Shown: positions 1-7,096 of the stretch, piece after piece
Layout of the letters: every line of letters starts with the position of its first letter
Position numbering within the stretch: position 1 is the stretch's first letter
Program-made: the position numbers and the translations under genes
Source: Clostridiales bacterium
GTDB taxonomy: Bacteria; Bacillota; Clostridia; Oscillospirales; CAG-272
DNA length: 12,183 bases
Direction of reading: 5' to 3'
Assembly (NCBI GenBank): GCA_012511425.1
Contig: JAAZGC010000006.1
Coordinates: 1 to 12,183 of the forward strand
Notes under the pieces: generated by a model
Told to the model about the DNA's origin: nothing
Database searches by the model: none
Seen by the model: the letters and a program-made list of their open reading frames with translations, nothing else

Positions 1-1041
1 GCGAAAACCATCGAATCCGGCAATGATATCCTCGGAATCGTATATATCTCCGCTTCAAGCGCCAAGCTGAATCTTCTGGCCGACAATCTCGTCAAGACGA
101 TAATAATGACCTTTCTCTGGATATCGCTTGCGACGCTTATCGCGGTATATTTCATATCCGACAAGATAATCAGTCCGCTCAAGGATATGAGCAAGGCTGC
201 GCGCAGCTTTGCCTCCGGAAATTTCGACGAAAGAGTTCCGGTTATAGGTCAGGACGAAGTCGCCGAGCTTGCCACCGCATTCAACAACATGGCGGGTTCG
301 CTCAGTAATATAGAGGACAGCCGCCGTACCTTCCTTGCAAATATCAGTCACGACCTGCGCACTCCGATGACCACCATCTCCGGCTTCGTCGACAATATTA
401 TCGACGGGGTCATACCGCCGGATAAGCAGGAACACTACCTTCGGATCGTCTCAAGCGAGACGAAGCGGCTTTCGAGACTGGTGCAGCAGCTGCTTGATCT
501 CTCGCGGATCGAAAGCGGAGTGAGGAAATTCAACATGACCGTTTTTGATATCTGTGAAATGGCACGGCAGATACTCATAAGCTTTGAAACCAAAATCGAC
601 GCAAAGAAGCTTGACGTTGAATTTATCTCCGATTCTGACAATATGTATGTCTCCGCCGACCGGGATGCAATTTATCAGATTTTTTACAACATCGCCGACA
701 ACGGCATAAAATTTTCCGACGAAGGAGGCAAATACCGGGTTACCATCCTGCAGAAAGAGAAGAAGGTTTATGTCTCTGTTTACAACGAGGGGATAGGGAT
801 TCCGCAGGAAGATATTCCTTATGTTTTCGACCGTTTCTATAAGGGCGACAAAAGCCGCGGCATCGACAAGACCGGAGTCGGGCTGGGAATGTATATTTCA
901 AAGACGATTATCGACGCGCATCACGAAGAAATCTGGGTAAAAAGCATACATGGCGAATACTGTGAGTTTGTTTTCACTCTCTCATCTGCCAAAAATCCGG
1001 TTATCAGAACCGCAATTCACGGTGATAATTCACAACAATAA
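1..1041 (+). CDS. Sensor histidine kinase, C-terminal part (5' end outside window)
   Basis: The frame is open from base 1, so the gene begins upstream; 346 residues are visible. In order I see the end of an extracytoplasmic sensor domain (about 1-32), a membrane segment (about 33-53), a HAMP linker (about 54-105), and a HisKA dimerisation helix with NISHDLRTP, whose phospho-accepting His is visible residue 117. The HATPase domain follows: N-box YNIADNGIKFS (Asn230), G1 box NEGIGIP (262-268) and G2 box GVGLGMYI (292-299). It should autophosphorylate in response to an envelope signal and pass phosphate to a response regulator, which would usually be encoded just upstream, outside this window. 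The G1 box has Asn where the classical DxGxG Asp sits, a variant I recall from clostridial kinases. The signal cannot be inferred because most of the sensor domain is missing. The downstream neighbour is an HtrA-like PDZ protein, which suggests a cell-envelope role. Confidence 0.93.
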   Translation, partial: AKTIESGNDILGIVYISASSAKLNLLADNLVKTIIMTFLWISLATLIAVYFISDKIISPLKDMSKAARSFASGNFDERVPVIGQDEVAELATAFNNMAGSLSNIEDSRRTFLANISHDLRTPMTTISGFVDNIIDGVIPPDKQEHYLRIVSSETKRLSRLVQQLLDLSRIESGVRKFNMTVFDICEMARQILISFETKIDAKKLDVEFISDSDNMYVSADRDAIYQIFYNIADNGIKFSDEGGKYRVTILQKEKKVYVSVYNEGIGIPQEDIPYVFDRFYKGDKSRGIDKTGVGLGMYISKTIIDAHHEEIWVKSIHGEYCEFVFTLSSAKNPVIRTAIHGDNSQQ

Positions 1042-1193
1042 TTATAAAAATGCGCCGTTGTGGCTCAAATGTATCAATTCACATCATAAAATAAAGCTCT
1101 TTGCTAAACATTGTTTTGCTGATATGTAAAGCTCAAATTTACAAAGACATTAAAAATAATATACAAAATCGGACAATCCTGTTCAAATCGGTT

Positions 1194-1202
1194 TGGTATC
1201 AT
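1194..1202 (+). promoter_or_regulatory. Candidate extended -10 promoter for the PDZ protein gene
   Basis: TGGTATCAT fits an extended -10 element (TGn plus a 5/6 match to TATAAT). It lies in an AT-rich gap 50-80 bases before the possible starts of the next gene. No convincing -35 is seen at 16-18 bp. The same TGn-TATNAT pattern precedes other genes in this window. If real, the PDZ gene can be transcribed separately from the kinase, from which it is separated by about 210-240 bases without an obvious terminator. Confidence 0.35.
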
Positions 1203-1281
1203 TTAAAAGTAAACAAAACAACCTGCGACGCATAAAGGTAAACGGATTATTCCCGTGTGCCGCGACCGAAAGGATATAAAA

Positions 1282-1995
1282 TTGCGTACTTCAGATACCG
1301 ATCCGGCAATCGGCCGCCGGAATATATACAATTCCGCACAGCCGCAGGCAAAGGCATACACCGAAAACCAGGGATGCCGGGGAGAAGCCTCCTACGGCGG
1401 CTGCCGTTATCGCTGGGCATATGACGAATATCAGAAAACCAGACAGGGGGATTTAAAGTCAGCCAAGCTCAGAAGCGCCGCTCAGGCGGTCAGTTTCTTC
1501 TGCATGATCTGCTTTGCCGGCATAGCCATAGCAGCTTTCAACGGGATTTTCACCGACATTCCGATCTATGGTTTTTCAGCCGGAAAAAGCGAAAAACAGA
1601 AGACTTATGAGGCGGTTTCGACATCCGTTTTTTCGGCGGTTTCTTTTAATGATATCGCCGGCGAAGGCAAAGCAGCGCCCGAAACTTCGATTGCGAAATT
1701 AGGCGCCGTATGCACAGCAACCACCCCGGATATGTCCCGATGCTACGGACTTCCGAGCGGAGTGCTCGTGACTTCCGCAAAGGCAAAATCCGAGCTTTAC
1801 ATGAATGACATAATCACTGCCGTCTCCGGTTCGGCAGAGGATATGGAAAACGGCATCGGTGTTACGGCCGTCAGAACGCCGGATGAGCTCGGCGAGGCTT
1901 TATCCGGATATCCGGTGGGAGAAAATGTCTGCCTTAGGGTATACCGTCTCGGCAGATATTTCACGATAGAGCAGGAGATATACGAAACTCCGTAA
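1282..1995 (+). CDS. Membrane-anchored PDZ-domain protein, HtrA-like but lacking the protease domain
   Basis: The protein has 237 residues if it starts at TTG 1282. I prefer this start because AAAGG (1269-1273) lies 8 nt before it. GTG 1255 is in frame and adds 9 residues, but its nearest purine-rich site (1234-1239) is about 15 nt away. The cytoplasmic N-terminus carries YRWAYDEYQ (about 43-51), which resembles the N-terminal tail of clostridial membrane-bound HtrA/DegP-type proteases. One membrane helix follows (about 69-89), then a linker of only about 50 residues, then a C-terminal PDZ domain (about 140-232) containing LPSGVLVTS, NDIITAVSG and a final VCLRVYRLG strand. The roughly 200-residue trypsin-like domain with its His-Asp-Ser triad is absent, so I infer no protease activity. 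It may bind exposed C-termini of envelope proteins outside the membrane. The GD of the usual PDZ 'GDII' motif is ND. The alternative is a decayed HtrA with an in-frame deletion. The family assignment is from memory of sequence patterns. Confidence 0.7.
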   Translation: MRTSDTDPAIGRRNIYNSAQPQAKAYTENQGCRGEASYGGCRYRWAYDEYQKTRQGDLKSAKLRSAAQAVSFFCMICFAGIAIAAFNGIFTDIPIYGFSAGKSEKQKTYEAVSTSVFSAVSFNDIAGEGKAAPETSIAKLGAVCTATTPDMSRCYGLPSGVLVTSAKAKSELYMNDIITAVSGSAEDMENGIGVTAVRTPDELGEALSGYPVGENVCLRVYRLGRYFTIEQEIYETP

Positions 1996-2025
1996 GACAA
2001 TACTCAAAGCAAATTTAAAACGGAA

Positions 2026-2064
2026 CCGCCGTCCGCAGTTATCGGCTGCGCACGGCGGATTTTT
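2026..2064. terminator. Intrinsic terminator between convergent genes
   Basis: A 13-bp stem with one mismatch (2026-2038 pairing with 2046-2058) closes a 7-nt loop and is followed on the plus strand by ATTTTT. It sits 30 bases after the PDZ gene stop. Read on the minus strand, the same hairpin follows the DUF4886 stop with a weaker T-rich tail, so it may serve both genes. Confidence 0.8.
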
Positions 2065-2069
2065 ACGGC

Positions 2070-2792
2070 CTATTTTCCGACTCTTTTAACGTATTCTTTG
2101 ATTGCTTTTATCGTTTCGGCGCCGACCGGTTCGGCGAGGAAGTCGAAACCCGCTTCACTGACATCTCCTCCGGTAAGCGCCTGATACCAGACGAGTCCTA
2201 AAGTATACCTGCCGATAACGAGAGAGGCGTGGAAAGTGTCGCGGTATACCGGGGCTATCCCCTCTTTGACAAGTTCCCGGAAAGCTGCGCCCGACGGAAT
2301 TATCAGGTCGGCGGATATCTCGTCCGCCGCACGGCGGTAGCAACTTTCGAGCGCTTCGAACATCTGCTGCTGGGTTTCATATCCCATCAGCCCGCAGAGC
2401 CGCTCGGAGCCTTCCTCATATGCCCAGGTCTGGTGAACCGCCAAGCGGGACGCGGGCGAGAGCTTTCTTATATATCCGGCCAGCGGGGAGATATACGGCG
2501 AGTAGCTGTCCCATTTTGTCGACATATGGCTTGCCTGCTGAATCGTCACGACGTCCCAGCGGCGGTTGAGCAGCGCCTCCTTCATCGTTACCGCAAAACC
2601 GGTGTATGTTCCGTTTACTTCAAGCTCGTAGCTTTTCGAGTCGGACATCATGTTGCGGAAATGCCGTTCGAGCGGACAGCCGGGGATATAGAGGTTGACT
2701 ATATCGATTGGCTTCCCTGCGCTCTGCGCTATCTTATGCAGATAAGCCGAAGCGTCCTGAGAAAAGCTGTTGCCTATTGCAAGCACCTGCAT
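2070..2792 (-). CDS. DUF4886 / SGNH-hydrolase-fold protein
   Basis: The protein has 240 residues. The start is ATG at 2792 because AAAGG lies 9 nt upstream; the other in-frame ATG at 2801 abuts that AAAGG directly. The N-terminus VLAIGNSFS (3-11) is the block I signature of the SGNH/GDSL fold, with Ser9 as predicted nucleophile. DVVTIQQAS occupies the place of block III. RDTFHAS supplies the block V Asp185-x-x-His188 pair. These features match DUF4886, whose members look like esterases or deacetylases; I do not know a defined substrate. There is no signal peptide, so it is probably cytosolic, although related proteins are often secreted and act on carbohydrate esters. The gene stands alone behind a consensus promoter. 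The fold is fairly sure; the reaction is inference. Confidence 0.85.
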   Translation of the reverse strand: MQVLAIGNSFSQDASAYLHKIAQSAGKPIDIVNLYIPGCPLERHFRNMMSDSKSYELEVNGTYTGFAVTMKEALLNRRWDVVTIQQASHMSTKWDSYSPYISPLAGYIRKLSPASRLAVHQTWAYEEGSERLCGLMGYETQQQMFEALESCYRRAADEISADLIIPSGAAFRELVKEGIAPVYRDTFHASLVIGRYTLGLVWYQALTGGDVSEAGFDFLAEPVGAETIKAIKEYVKRVGK

Positions 2793-2828
2793 TAAAATCA
2801 TCCTTTCTTTTCTTTGGAATATATATGA

Positions 2829-2857
2829 ATTATAACTCTTTTTAGCCGATATGTCAA
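2829..2857 (-). promoter_or_regulatory. Perfect sigma-A promoter of the DUF4886 gene
   Basis: Read on the minus strand: TTGACA (2857-2852), a 17-bp spacer, and TATAAT (2834-2829). Both hexamers match consensus exactly, about 37 bases before the start codon. No operator-like repeat is evident, so expression may be constitutive. Confidence 0.85.
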
Positions 2858-2898
2858 TGGCGGGGGGATAAAGCGGCGTAAAATCGTAGGTTATTCCA

Positions 2899-2928
2899 TT
2901 GCTAAATTTACCGGTTTTATGGTAAAAT
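2899..2928 (+). promoter_or_regulatory. Sigma-A promoter of the YgjV-family gene
   Basis: TTGCTA (2899-2904), an 18-bp spacer, and extended -10 TGGTAAAAT (2920-2928). Transcription would begin around 2935, which leaves almost no leader before an in-frame TTG at 2941 and favours ATG 2962 as the translation start. It is divergent from the DUF4886 promoter 40 bp away. Confidence 0.6.
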
Positions 2929-2961
2929 AATAAAAATATATTGAAACAGGTAACAAATTAT

Positions 2962-3525
2962 ATGAATTCCGAAACATTGGCGCTCGCTGCGCGGCTGATA
3001 GGTTACGTTGCCGTTGCGCTGGCTCTTTTTGTTTATATATCGAAAAGCCGCAAGGTTATCCTCGCCACAAAACTGAGCAACGATGTGCTATGGGCCGCGC
3101 ATTACATTTTAATCGGGGGCTGGTCGGGGGCGGCGCTTAATATAATGGCGATCGGGCGGGAGACGGTTTTTTACTTCAAAGAAAAAAAGTGGGCTTCTTC
3201 CCGGGTCTGGCTTTATGTATTTCTTGTGCTGACATGGATTTCCTGTATACTTACCTGGGAAGGCCCGCAAAGCCTGCTGCCGATGGCGGGCACCTCATTC
3301 GCCGTTATGAGTTTCTGGTGCTCCGACCCGCTGAAGGTTCGGCTGCTGGCGATACCGGCGCAGATTCTCTGGCTTATTTACGGTATAATCCATATGACAA
3401 TACCGGGCATAATCGGCAGCTCGATCTCGCTTGTATCGATTCTGATCGGTCTTGTCGGAGATTACCAGCGGTACAGACGGGAAAAAGAGGGAAAATCCGC
3501 CGATATCGAACCGAACGAACGGTGA
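2962..3525 (+). CDS. YgjV-family inner membrane protein
   Basis: The protein has 187 residues from ATG 2962, with a weak CAGG site 11 nt upstream. An in-frame TTG at 2941 would add 7 residues but lies too close to the predicted transcription start. The sequence is mostly hydrophobic, with about six or seven membrane helices. It carries the family pattern LIGYVAVALALFVYIS near the N-terminus, LWAAHYILIGGWSGAALN with a following ETVFYF segment, the LLPMAGTSFAVMSFW stretch, and WLIYGI near the C-terminus. These fit the bacterial inner membrane protein family named after E. coli YgjV, whose function is unknown to me. The charged tail (RRYREKEGK region) should be cytoplasmic. It is monocistronic and convergent with the AIM24 gene. 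Confidence 0.85.
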   Translation: MNSETLALAARLIGYVAVALALFVYISKSRKVILATKLSNDVLWAAHYILIGGWSGAALNIMAIGRETVFYFKEKKWASSRVWLYVFLVLTWISCILTWEGPQSLLPMAGTSFAVMSFWCSDPLKVRLLAIPAQILWLIYGIIHMTIPGIIGSSISLVSILIGLVGDYQRYRREKEGKSADIEPNER

Positions 3526-3597
3526 CGAACTTACGCTGCGGCATTGAAGATATCCGCTGAGGATCATACCATATGTCGATTGAAAGTGTTTTTCCAT

Positions 3598-3663
3598 AAA
3601 AAACCGCTCCCCGGCGGCGTCCTGAGTGCTTCAGGCGTCCGCTGCAATGGGGAGCGGTTTTTT
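3598..3663. terminator. Long bidirectional terminator with nested hairpin
   Basis: A perfect 15-bp inverted repeat (3598-3612 with 3649-3663) has six A on the left and six T on the right, so it can terminate transcription from both directions. It lies between the convergent YgjV and AIM24 genes. Its 36-nt loop holds a second hairpin: CCTGA/TCAGG around a 5-nt loop, extended by GCGG/CCGC across a 3x3 internal loop. Confidence 0.9.
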
Positions 3664-3690
3664 ACGATTTACGCGGTGCCGCTGCCGGAT

Positions 3691-4494
3691 TTAATTCGAT
3701 GATCCTGTCGGCAGATAAGGAATCAGCCGTTTGGCAAAGCTCGGCATTGTCATTGTCTGGAGCCAGACTTTTCCCGGACCGGTAAGCGTGGTAAGGAATA
3801 ACCCTTCGCCGCCGAACAGGATGTTTTTGAATCCTTTTACCATTTCGGCCTGATAATTCACGCTTCCTTCAAAAGCGGCAACATTTCCGGTGTCTACCTT
3901 TATTTGTTCTCCGGGAGCAAGAGTTCTTTCCACAAGACTTCCGTCGATTTCAAGGAAGGCATGCCCCGTACCCGTCAGCCTCTGAAGGATAAATCCCTCT
4001 CCGCCGAAAAGTCCCGCGCCGATACTCTTGGTAACATAAGCGCTCAGTTCAACGCTCGGCTGTGCACACAGGAATGAAGACTTCTGCGCAATGATTGTTC
4101 TTCCCGTCAGCTCCAGCGGCAGTATATTTCCGGGGAAAGAGGATGCTATTGTCAGCTCTTGACCGGGTGCGGTAGCCGTAAAGGTAGCCATGAAAAGCGA
4201 CTCGCCGGAAAACATCCGTCCGAGGCCTTTCAAAAAACCGCCCCTCATGTTTGTTTCCATGATGATCCCGCTGTCCATCCAGGAAAGACCGCCGGACTGG
4301 GTATAAATGCTCTCGCCGGCACCGAGCTTAATAGTTACGGCGGGCAAATTTCCACCGAATATGGTGAAGTCCAGATTGTTTGATCCCTGATACGCCGTCG
4401 GATAAGCCGGAGCCGCCTGATCCTGCTGCGTTCCGCAGGCTCCGCAGAATTTAGATCCGTCCGGCAATGCTGCGCCGCAATTTTTGCAAAACAT
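3691..4494 (-). CDS. AIM24 / TIGR00266 family protein with N-terminal zinc ribbon
   Basis: The protein has 267 residues. The start is ATG 4494, preceded by GAGG with 6 nt spacing; an in-frame ATG at 4506 has no such site. Residues 1-21 form a zinc ribbon (CKNC at 3-6, CGAC at 17-20), followed by a flexible Ala/Pro/Tyr/Gln-rich linker to about 44. The rest is one AIM24-type beta-rich domain with GGLSWM, GGFLKGLGRMFSGESLF and two GLFGGEGF / LFGGEGLFL repeats, ending in the usual LIPYLPTG tail. AIM24 proteins are beta-sandwich proteins of unclear function in bacteria; the yeast namesake acts in mitochondria. There is no signal peptide, so it is probably cytosolic or membrane-peripheral. The ribbon may bind zinc or mediate oligomerisation (inference). 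It is transcribed alone. Confidence 0.9.
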   Translation of the reverse strand: MFCKNCGAALPDGSKFCGACGTQQDQAAPAYPTAYQGSNNLDFTIFGGNLPAVTIKLGAGESIYTQSGGLSWMDSGIIMETNMRGGFLKGLGRMFSGESLFMATFTATAPGQELTIASSFPGNILPLELTGRTIIAQKSSFLCAQPSVELSAYVTKSIGAGLFGGEGFILQRLTGTGHAFLEIDGSLVERTLAPGEQIKVDTGNVAAFEGSVNYQAEMVKGFKNILFGGEGLFLTTLTGPGKVWLQTMTMPSFAKRLIPYLPTGSSN

Positions 4495-4539
4495 AAAACA
4501 CCTCATATGTTGGTTGTATTGGTTTTTCCGTTAAATTCT

Positions 4540-4568
4540 ATTCTACATTATAATTCATTTCAAGTCAA
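4540..4568 (-). promoter_or_regulatory. Sigma-A promoter of the AIM24 gene
   Basis: On the minus strand: TTGACT (4568-4563), a 17-bp spacer, and TAGAAT (4545-4540). Each hexamer is one base from consensus. It lies about 46 bases before the start codon. Confidence 0.6.
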
Positions 4569-4707
4569 GAGCGATTTGTAACATTATTGTTTTTTTAACA
4601 AAATCAGTTTATTCATATCAATTATATTGTTGAAAGCATAAATATTGCGCAGCGGATTTTTTATTGCCCGGACCCGACGAATTAACGGTACGATAGCATT
4701 CTTCTCC

Positions 4708-4736
4708 TTGACATTTTGCTTGTTTTATGTTATCAT
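4708..4736 (+). promoter_or_regulatory. Sigma-A promoter of the DUF1538-PII operon
   Basis: Perfect TTGACA (4708-4713), a 17-bp spacer, and extended -10 TGTTATCAT (4728-4736). Transcription should start near 4743, giving a leader of about 115 nt. Confidence 0.8.
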
Positions 4737-4857
4737 ATTAAGGATATATTTCGTTTGACCGCATTATATATGCGTATCGAACGGCAATGAAAGAATTATA
4801 ATCAATGTCGGGAAATCTGACAAAAACACGAATTCGTTTTGATATCGGTAGGTTTTC

Positions 4858-6360
4858 ATGAGTGTATTGACTGCTAAATTTAAGGAAGTGTTGTCTTCGG
4901 TTTTGCCGATTGTATTCATTGTTTTGGGGCTTAATTTCACCATAACCCCGCTGGGATCCGATGCAACGATCGCTTTCCTGATAGGCTCCGTTCTTGTAAT
5001 CATAGGTCTGACAGTGTTTCTTTTCGGAATCGACCTGGGTCTCGAACCAATCGGTCAGGGCATCGGAAACACCCTGGCTCATTCAAACAACTATGCGATC
5101 CTTATCACCGTAAGCCTGATCCTTGGCTTTTTTATCTCGTATGCAGAGCCGGATCTTCACATCCTTGCAAAACAGGTGGACAGCGTAACCTCCGGGAAAT
5201 TCGACAATATTTTCATGGTGGTCGTAGTCTCTGTAGGTCTCGGAATCATGATGACCCTCGGAATGCTCCGCATACTGAAAGGCGTCAGACTTAAGTATGT
5301 GTTCACGGCGGCATATAGCCTTATATTTATCTTATCCCTCTTTTCGACATCGGATTTTCTGGCGATAGCTTTCGATGCATCCGGCTCGACAACCGGGGCT
5401 ATCACTGTTCCCTTCATGCTTGCGCTTGCCTCCGGCGTATCGTCGATGAAAAAGGACAGTAAAGTCGGCGAAGCGGACAGTTTCGGACTCGTCGGCATTG
5501 CGTCCTCGGGCGCAATCCTCGGCGTTCTGACCGCGGGTATCTTCCTCGATGTCGGAAAACTCAGCGGCAACCTGCCCGAATCCTCGGTAACAAGCGGAAA
5601 TATGCTTGACACATATTTAACCAAGCTGGCTGATCTTGCCGTTGAATCGGTATTCTCCCTGCTGCCGATCGTGGTAATGTATATAATTTTCCAGATCGTT
5701 TCACTCAAGCACAACAAAAAAAGAGTACTTGTCATTGTGCGGGGAGTAGTCCTTACATATGTAGGTCTTGTAGTATTCCTCATCGGCGTCAACGGCGGAT
5801 TTATGGAAGTCGGCGTTCAGCTCGGCAAAAAACTTGCTTCGATGGACTCAAAAGCCCCCGTTCTCCTGGTCTCGCTGCTCCTCGGTCTTACCACGGTTCT
5901 TGCGGAGCCCGCAGTTATAGTGCTGACGCACCAGGTTGAAGAAATAACGGGCGGCTCCGTCAAACGCAGACTTGTGCTTATCTTCCTTTCGATAGCCGTC
6001 GGCATGTCGATATTTATGTCAACCCTGCGGATACTGATACCGAGTCTGCAGCTTTGGATGTATATTCTGCCGGGATTTGCCCTCGCCGTTATACTGTCTT
6101 ATTTTGTTCCCGACCTGTTTGTAGGTGTTGCGTTCGACGCCGGCGGGGTCGCTTCGGGACCGATGACGGCAACTTTCTCCCTTGCTTTTGTACAGGGAAT
6201 AGCCGCTCAGGTGCCTACTGCCGACATGGTGGCGGACGGATTCGGTATGATCGCGATAGTCGCGATGATGCCGATCGTGGCGCTTGAAATACTCGGCGCC
6301 CTTTATCAGTTCAAATTACGAAAAGCTTCTAAAAAAGGCGCCGGAACCCGGTCTGCCTAA
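4858..6360 (+). CDS. Tandem DUF1538 membrane protein, probable transporter or channel
   Basis: The protein has 500 residues, mostly hydrophobic, with roughly 12-14 membrane helices. It starts at ATG 4858 after a weak TAGG site 5 nt upstream. It is two copies of DUF1538 joined head to tail, and the key motifs recur at an offset of 253-254 residues. These are SYAEPDLHILAKQV (AEP at 96-98) and VLAEPAVIVLTHQV (349-351), each followed by a short loop and an M(T/S)LxRIL helix; AFDASGSTTGAIT (FDASG 172-176) and AFDAGGVASGPMT (FDAGG 426-430); and DSFG (207-210) and DGFG (460-463). The conserved Glu in AEP, Asp in FDA and Gly-rich segments within membrane regions look like a transport path (inference). 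I know of no characterised member. The PII-type gene follows 11 nt later with its ribosome site on this stop codon, so the two are made together and the PII partner probably gates this protein. Confidence 0.88.
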   Translation: MSVLTAKFKEVLSSVLPIVFIVLGLNFTITPLGSDATIAFLIGSVLVIIGLTVFLFGIDLGLEPIGQGIGNTLAHSNNYAILITVSLILGFFISYAEPDLHILAKQVDSVTSGKFDNIFMVVVVSVGLGIMMTLGMLRILKGVRLKYVFTAAYSLIFILSLFSTSDFLAIAFDASGSTTGAITVPFMLALASGVSSMKKDSKVGEADSFGLVGIASSGAILGVLTAGIFLDVGKLSGNLPESSVTSGNMLDTYLTKLADLAVESVFSLLPIVVMYIIFQIVSLKHNKKRVLVIVRGVVLTYVGLVVFLIGVNGGFMEVGVQLGKKLASMDSKAPVLLVSLLLGLTTVLAEPAVIVLTHQVEEITGGSVKRRLVLIFLSIAVGMSIFMSTLRILIPSLQLWMYILPGFALAVILSYFVPDLFVGVAFDAGGVASGPMTATFSLAFVQGIAAQVPTADMVADGFGMIAIVAMMPIVALEILGALYQFKLRKASKKGAGTRSA

Positions 6361-6367
6361 AGGAGGT
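6359..6367 (+). promoter_or_regulatory. Consensus ribosome binding site of the PII gene
   Basis: AAAGGAGGT overlaps the last two bases of the DUF1538 stop codon and lies 4 nt before the ATG. It is far stronger than the site of the upstream gene, which suggests that the regulator is made in excess of the membrane protein. Confidence 0.85.
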
Positions 6368-6371
6368 CAAA

Positions 6372-7076
6372 ATGAAAAATCAAGCAGGAATAATCACAAC
6401 AAACAAAGCTTTGGTAGTGATGACCTTGATCCTCGGCGAAGAACAATGCCGCAAATGTTCAAGGATGGTAAAAGAGGTCGGTATTTACGGCGGAATAACG
6501 ATTATCGGCAAAGGAACGGTCAACAACGCCGTACTGAAACTGCTCGGTATTAAAGACCAGAAAAAAGAAATCATAAATTTCCTGATTTCAAAAGAGCGCT
6601 CCGGGGAACTGATAGATCATTTCACGAAAGAATTGGGGCTTGCCGAGCCGGGCAAAGGTATAATTTATATTACACCGGTAATTTATGCGAGCTTGACCGA
6701 AAACGGCAGGCAGGTAATTGTAAAAACAATCGAGGATGAGGATAATAAGGATATGTTTAAAAAATTGACGGTAATTGTAGACCGCGGCATGGCGGTAGAT
6801 GTCATGGATATCGCCCTCAAAGCCGGAGTCAGAGGCGGCACAATCATGCACGGCAGAGGCACCGGCGCGGAACACACCACAACTCTCTTCGGAATGCAGA
6901 TTGAACCGGAAAAGGAGCTGGTTATAATCCTTATGCCGACCGGTCTTGTTGATAAAGTTGTGGACGATCTCTACCGGGAACTGAAGCTGGATGATCCGGG
7001 CAACGGCATTTTGTTTGTCGAACCTGTTTTGGGTGTCCGGGGGCTTCTCGATCTGGAAGATAGCAAGACGGAATAA
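6372..7076 (+). CDS. PII-family signalling protein with two fused PII-like domains
   Basis: The protein has 234 residues, about twice a normal PII subunit (about 112). Domain 1 covers about 12-108 and domain 2 about 130-225, joined by a charged linker. They align with each other: GGITIIGKGT (40-49) with GGTIMHGRGT (155-164), KKEIINFLI with EKELVIILM, and LAEPGKGIIYITPV (90-103) with LDDPGNGILFVEPV (206-219). The last pair matches the position of the PII nucleotide-binding B-loop (GDGKIF). Lys95 is kept in domain 1, but Asn211 replaces it in domain 2. The T-loops look shorter than in GlnB/GlnK and lack the usual uridylylated Tyr context. Domain 1 has a CRKC motif (26-29). PII proteins are trimers that sense ATP/ADP and 2-oxoglutarate or other ligands and gate membrane or enzyme partners. 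Here the partner is most likely the DUF1538 protein encoded just upstream. The ligand is unknown. Confidence 0.9.
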   Translation: MKNQAGIITTNKALVVMTLILGEEQCRKCSRMVKEVGIYGGITIIGKGTVNNAVLKLLGIKDQKKEIINFLISKERSGELIDHFTKELGLAEPGKGIIYITPVIYASLTENGRQVIVKTIEDEDNKDMFKKLTVIVDRGMAVDVMDIALKAGVRGGTIMHGRGTGAEHTTTLFGMQIEPEKELVIILMPTGLVDKVVDDLYRELKLDDPGNGILFVEPVLGVRGLLDLEDSKTE

Positions 7077-7096
7077 TTTGGCGGATTATATTTTTG

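Larger units (their letters stand above)
4495..4857. other. Divergent intergenic region, 363 bp
   Basis: This AT-rich gap separates the AIM24 gene from the DUF1538-PII operon and holds one promoter for each. Bases 4569-4707 show runs of A and T but no repeat, open frame or RNA structure that I recognise. After the plus-strand promoter a leader of about 115 nt precedes the DUF1538 start. It contains a small hairpin (CGCAT 4760-4764 with ATGCG 4770-4774, possibly enclosed by TTCG/CGAA). I do not recognise a riboswitch class in it. Confidence 0.6.

Noticed and set aside
1101..1128. TTGCTA followed by TATGTA as an alternative promoter after the kinase gene
   Set aside because: The -10 matches only 3 of 6 bases; the extended -10 at 1194-1202 is better and closer to the gene.
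5157..5792. Minus-strand open frame inside the DUF1538 gene
   Set aside because: It lies wholly antisense to a well-supported membrane protein gene with internal repeats, is rich in Arg/Thr/Ser as antisense frames of hydrophobic genes are, and has no ribosome site I can see.
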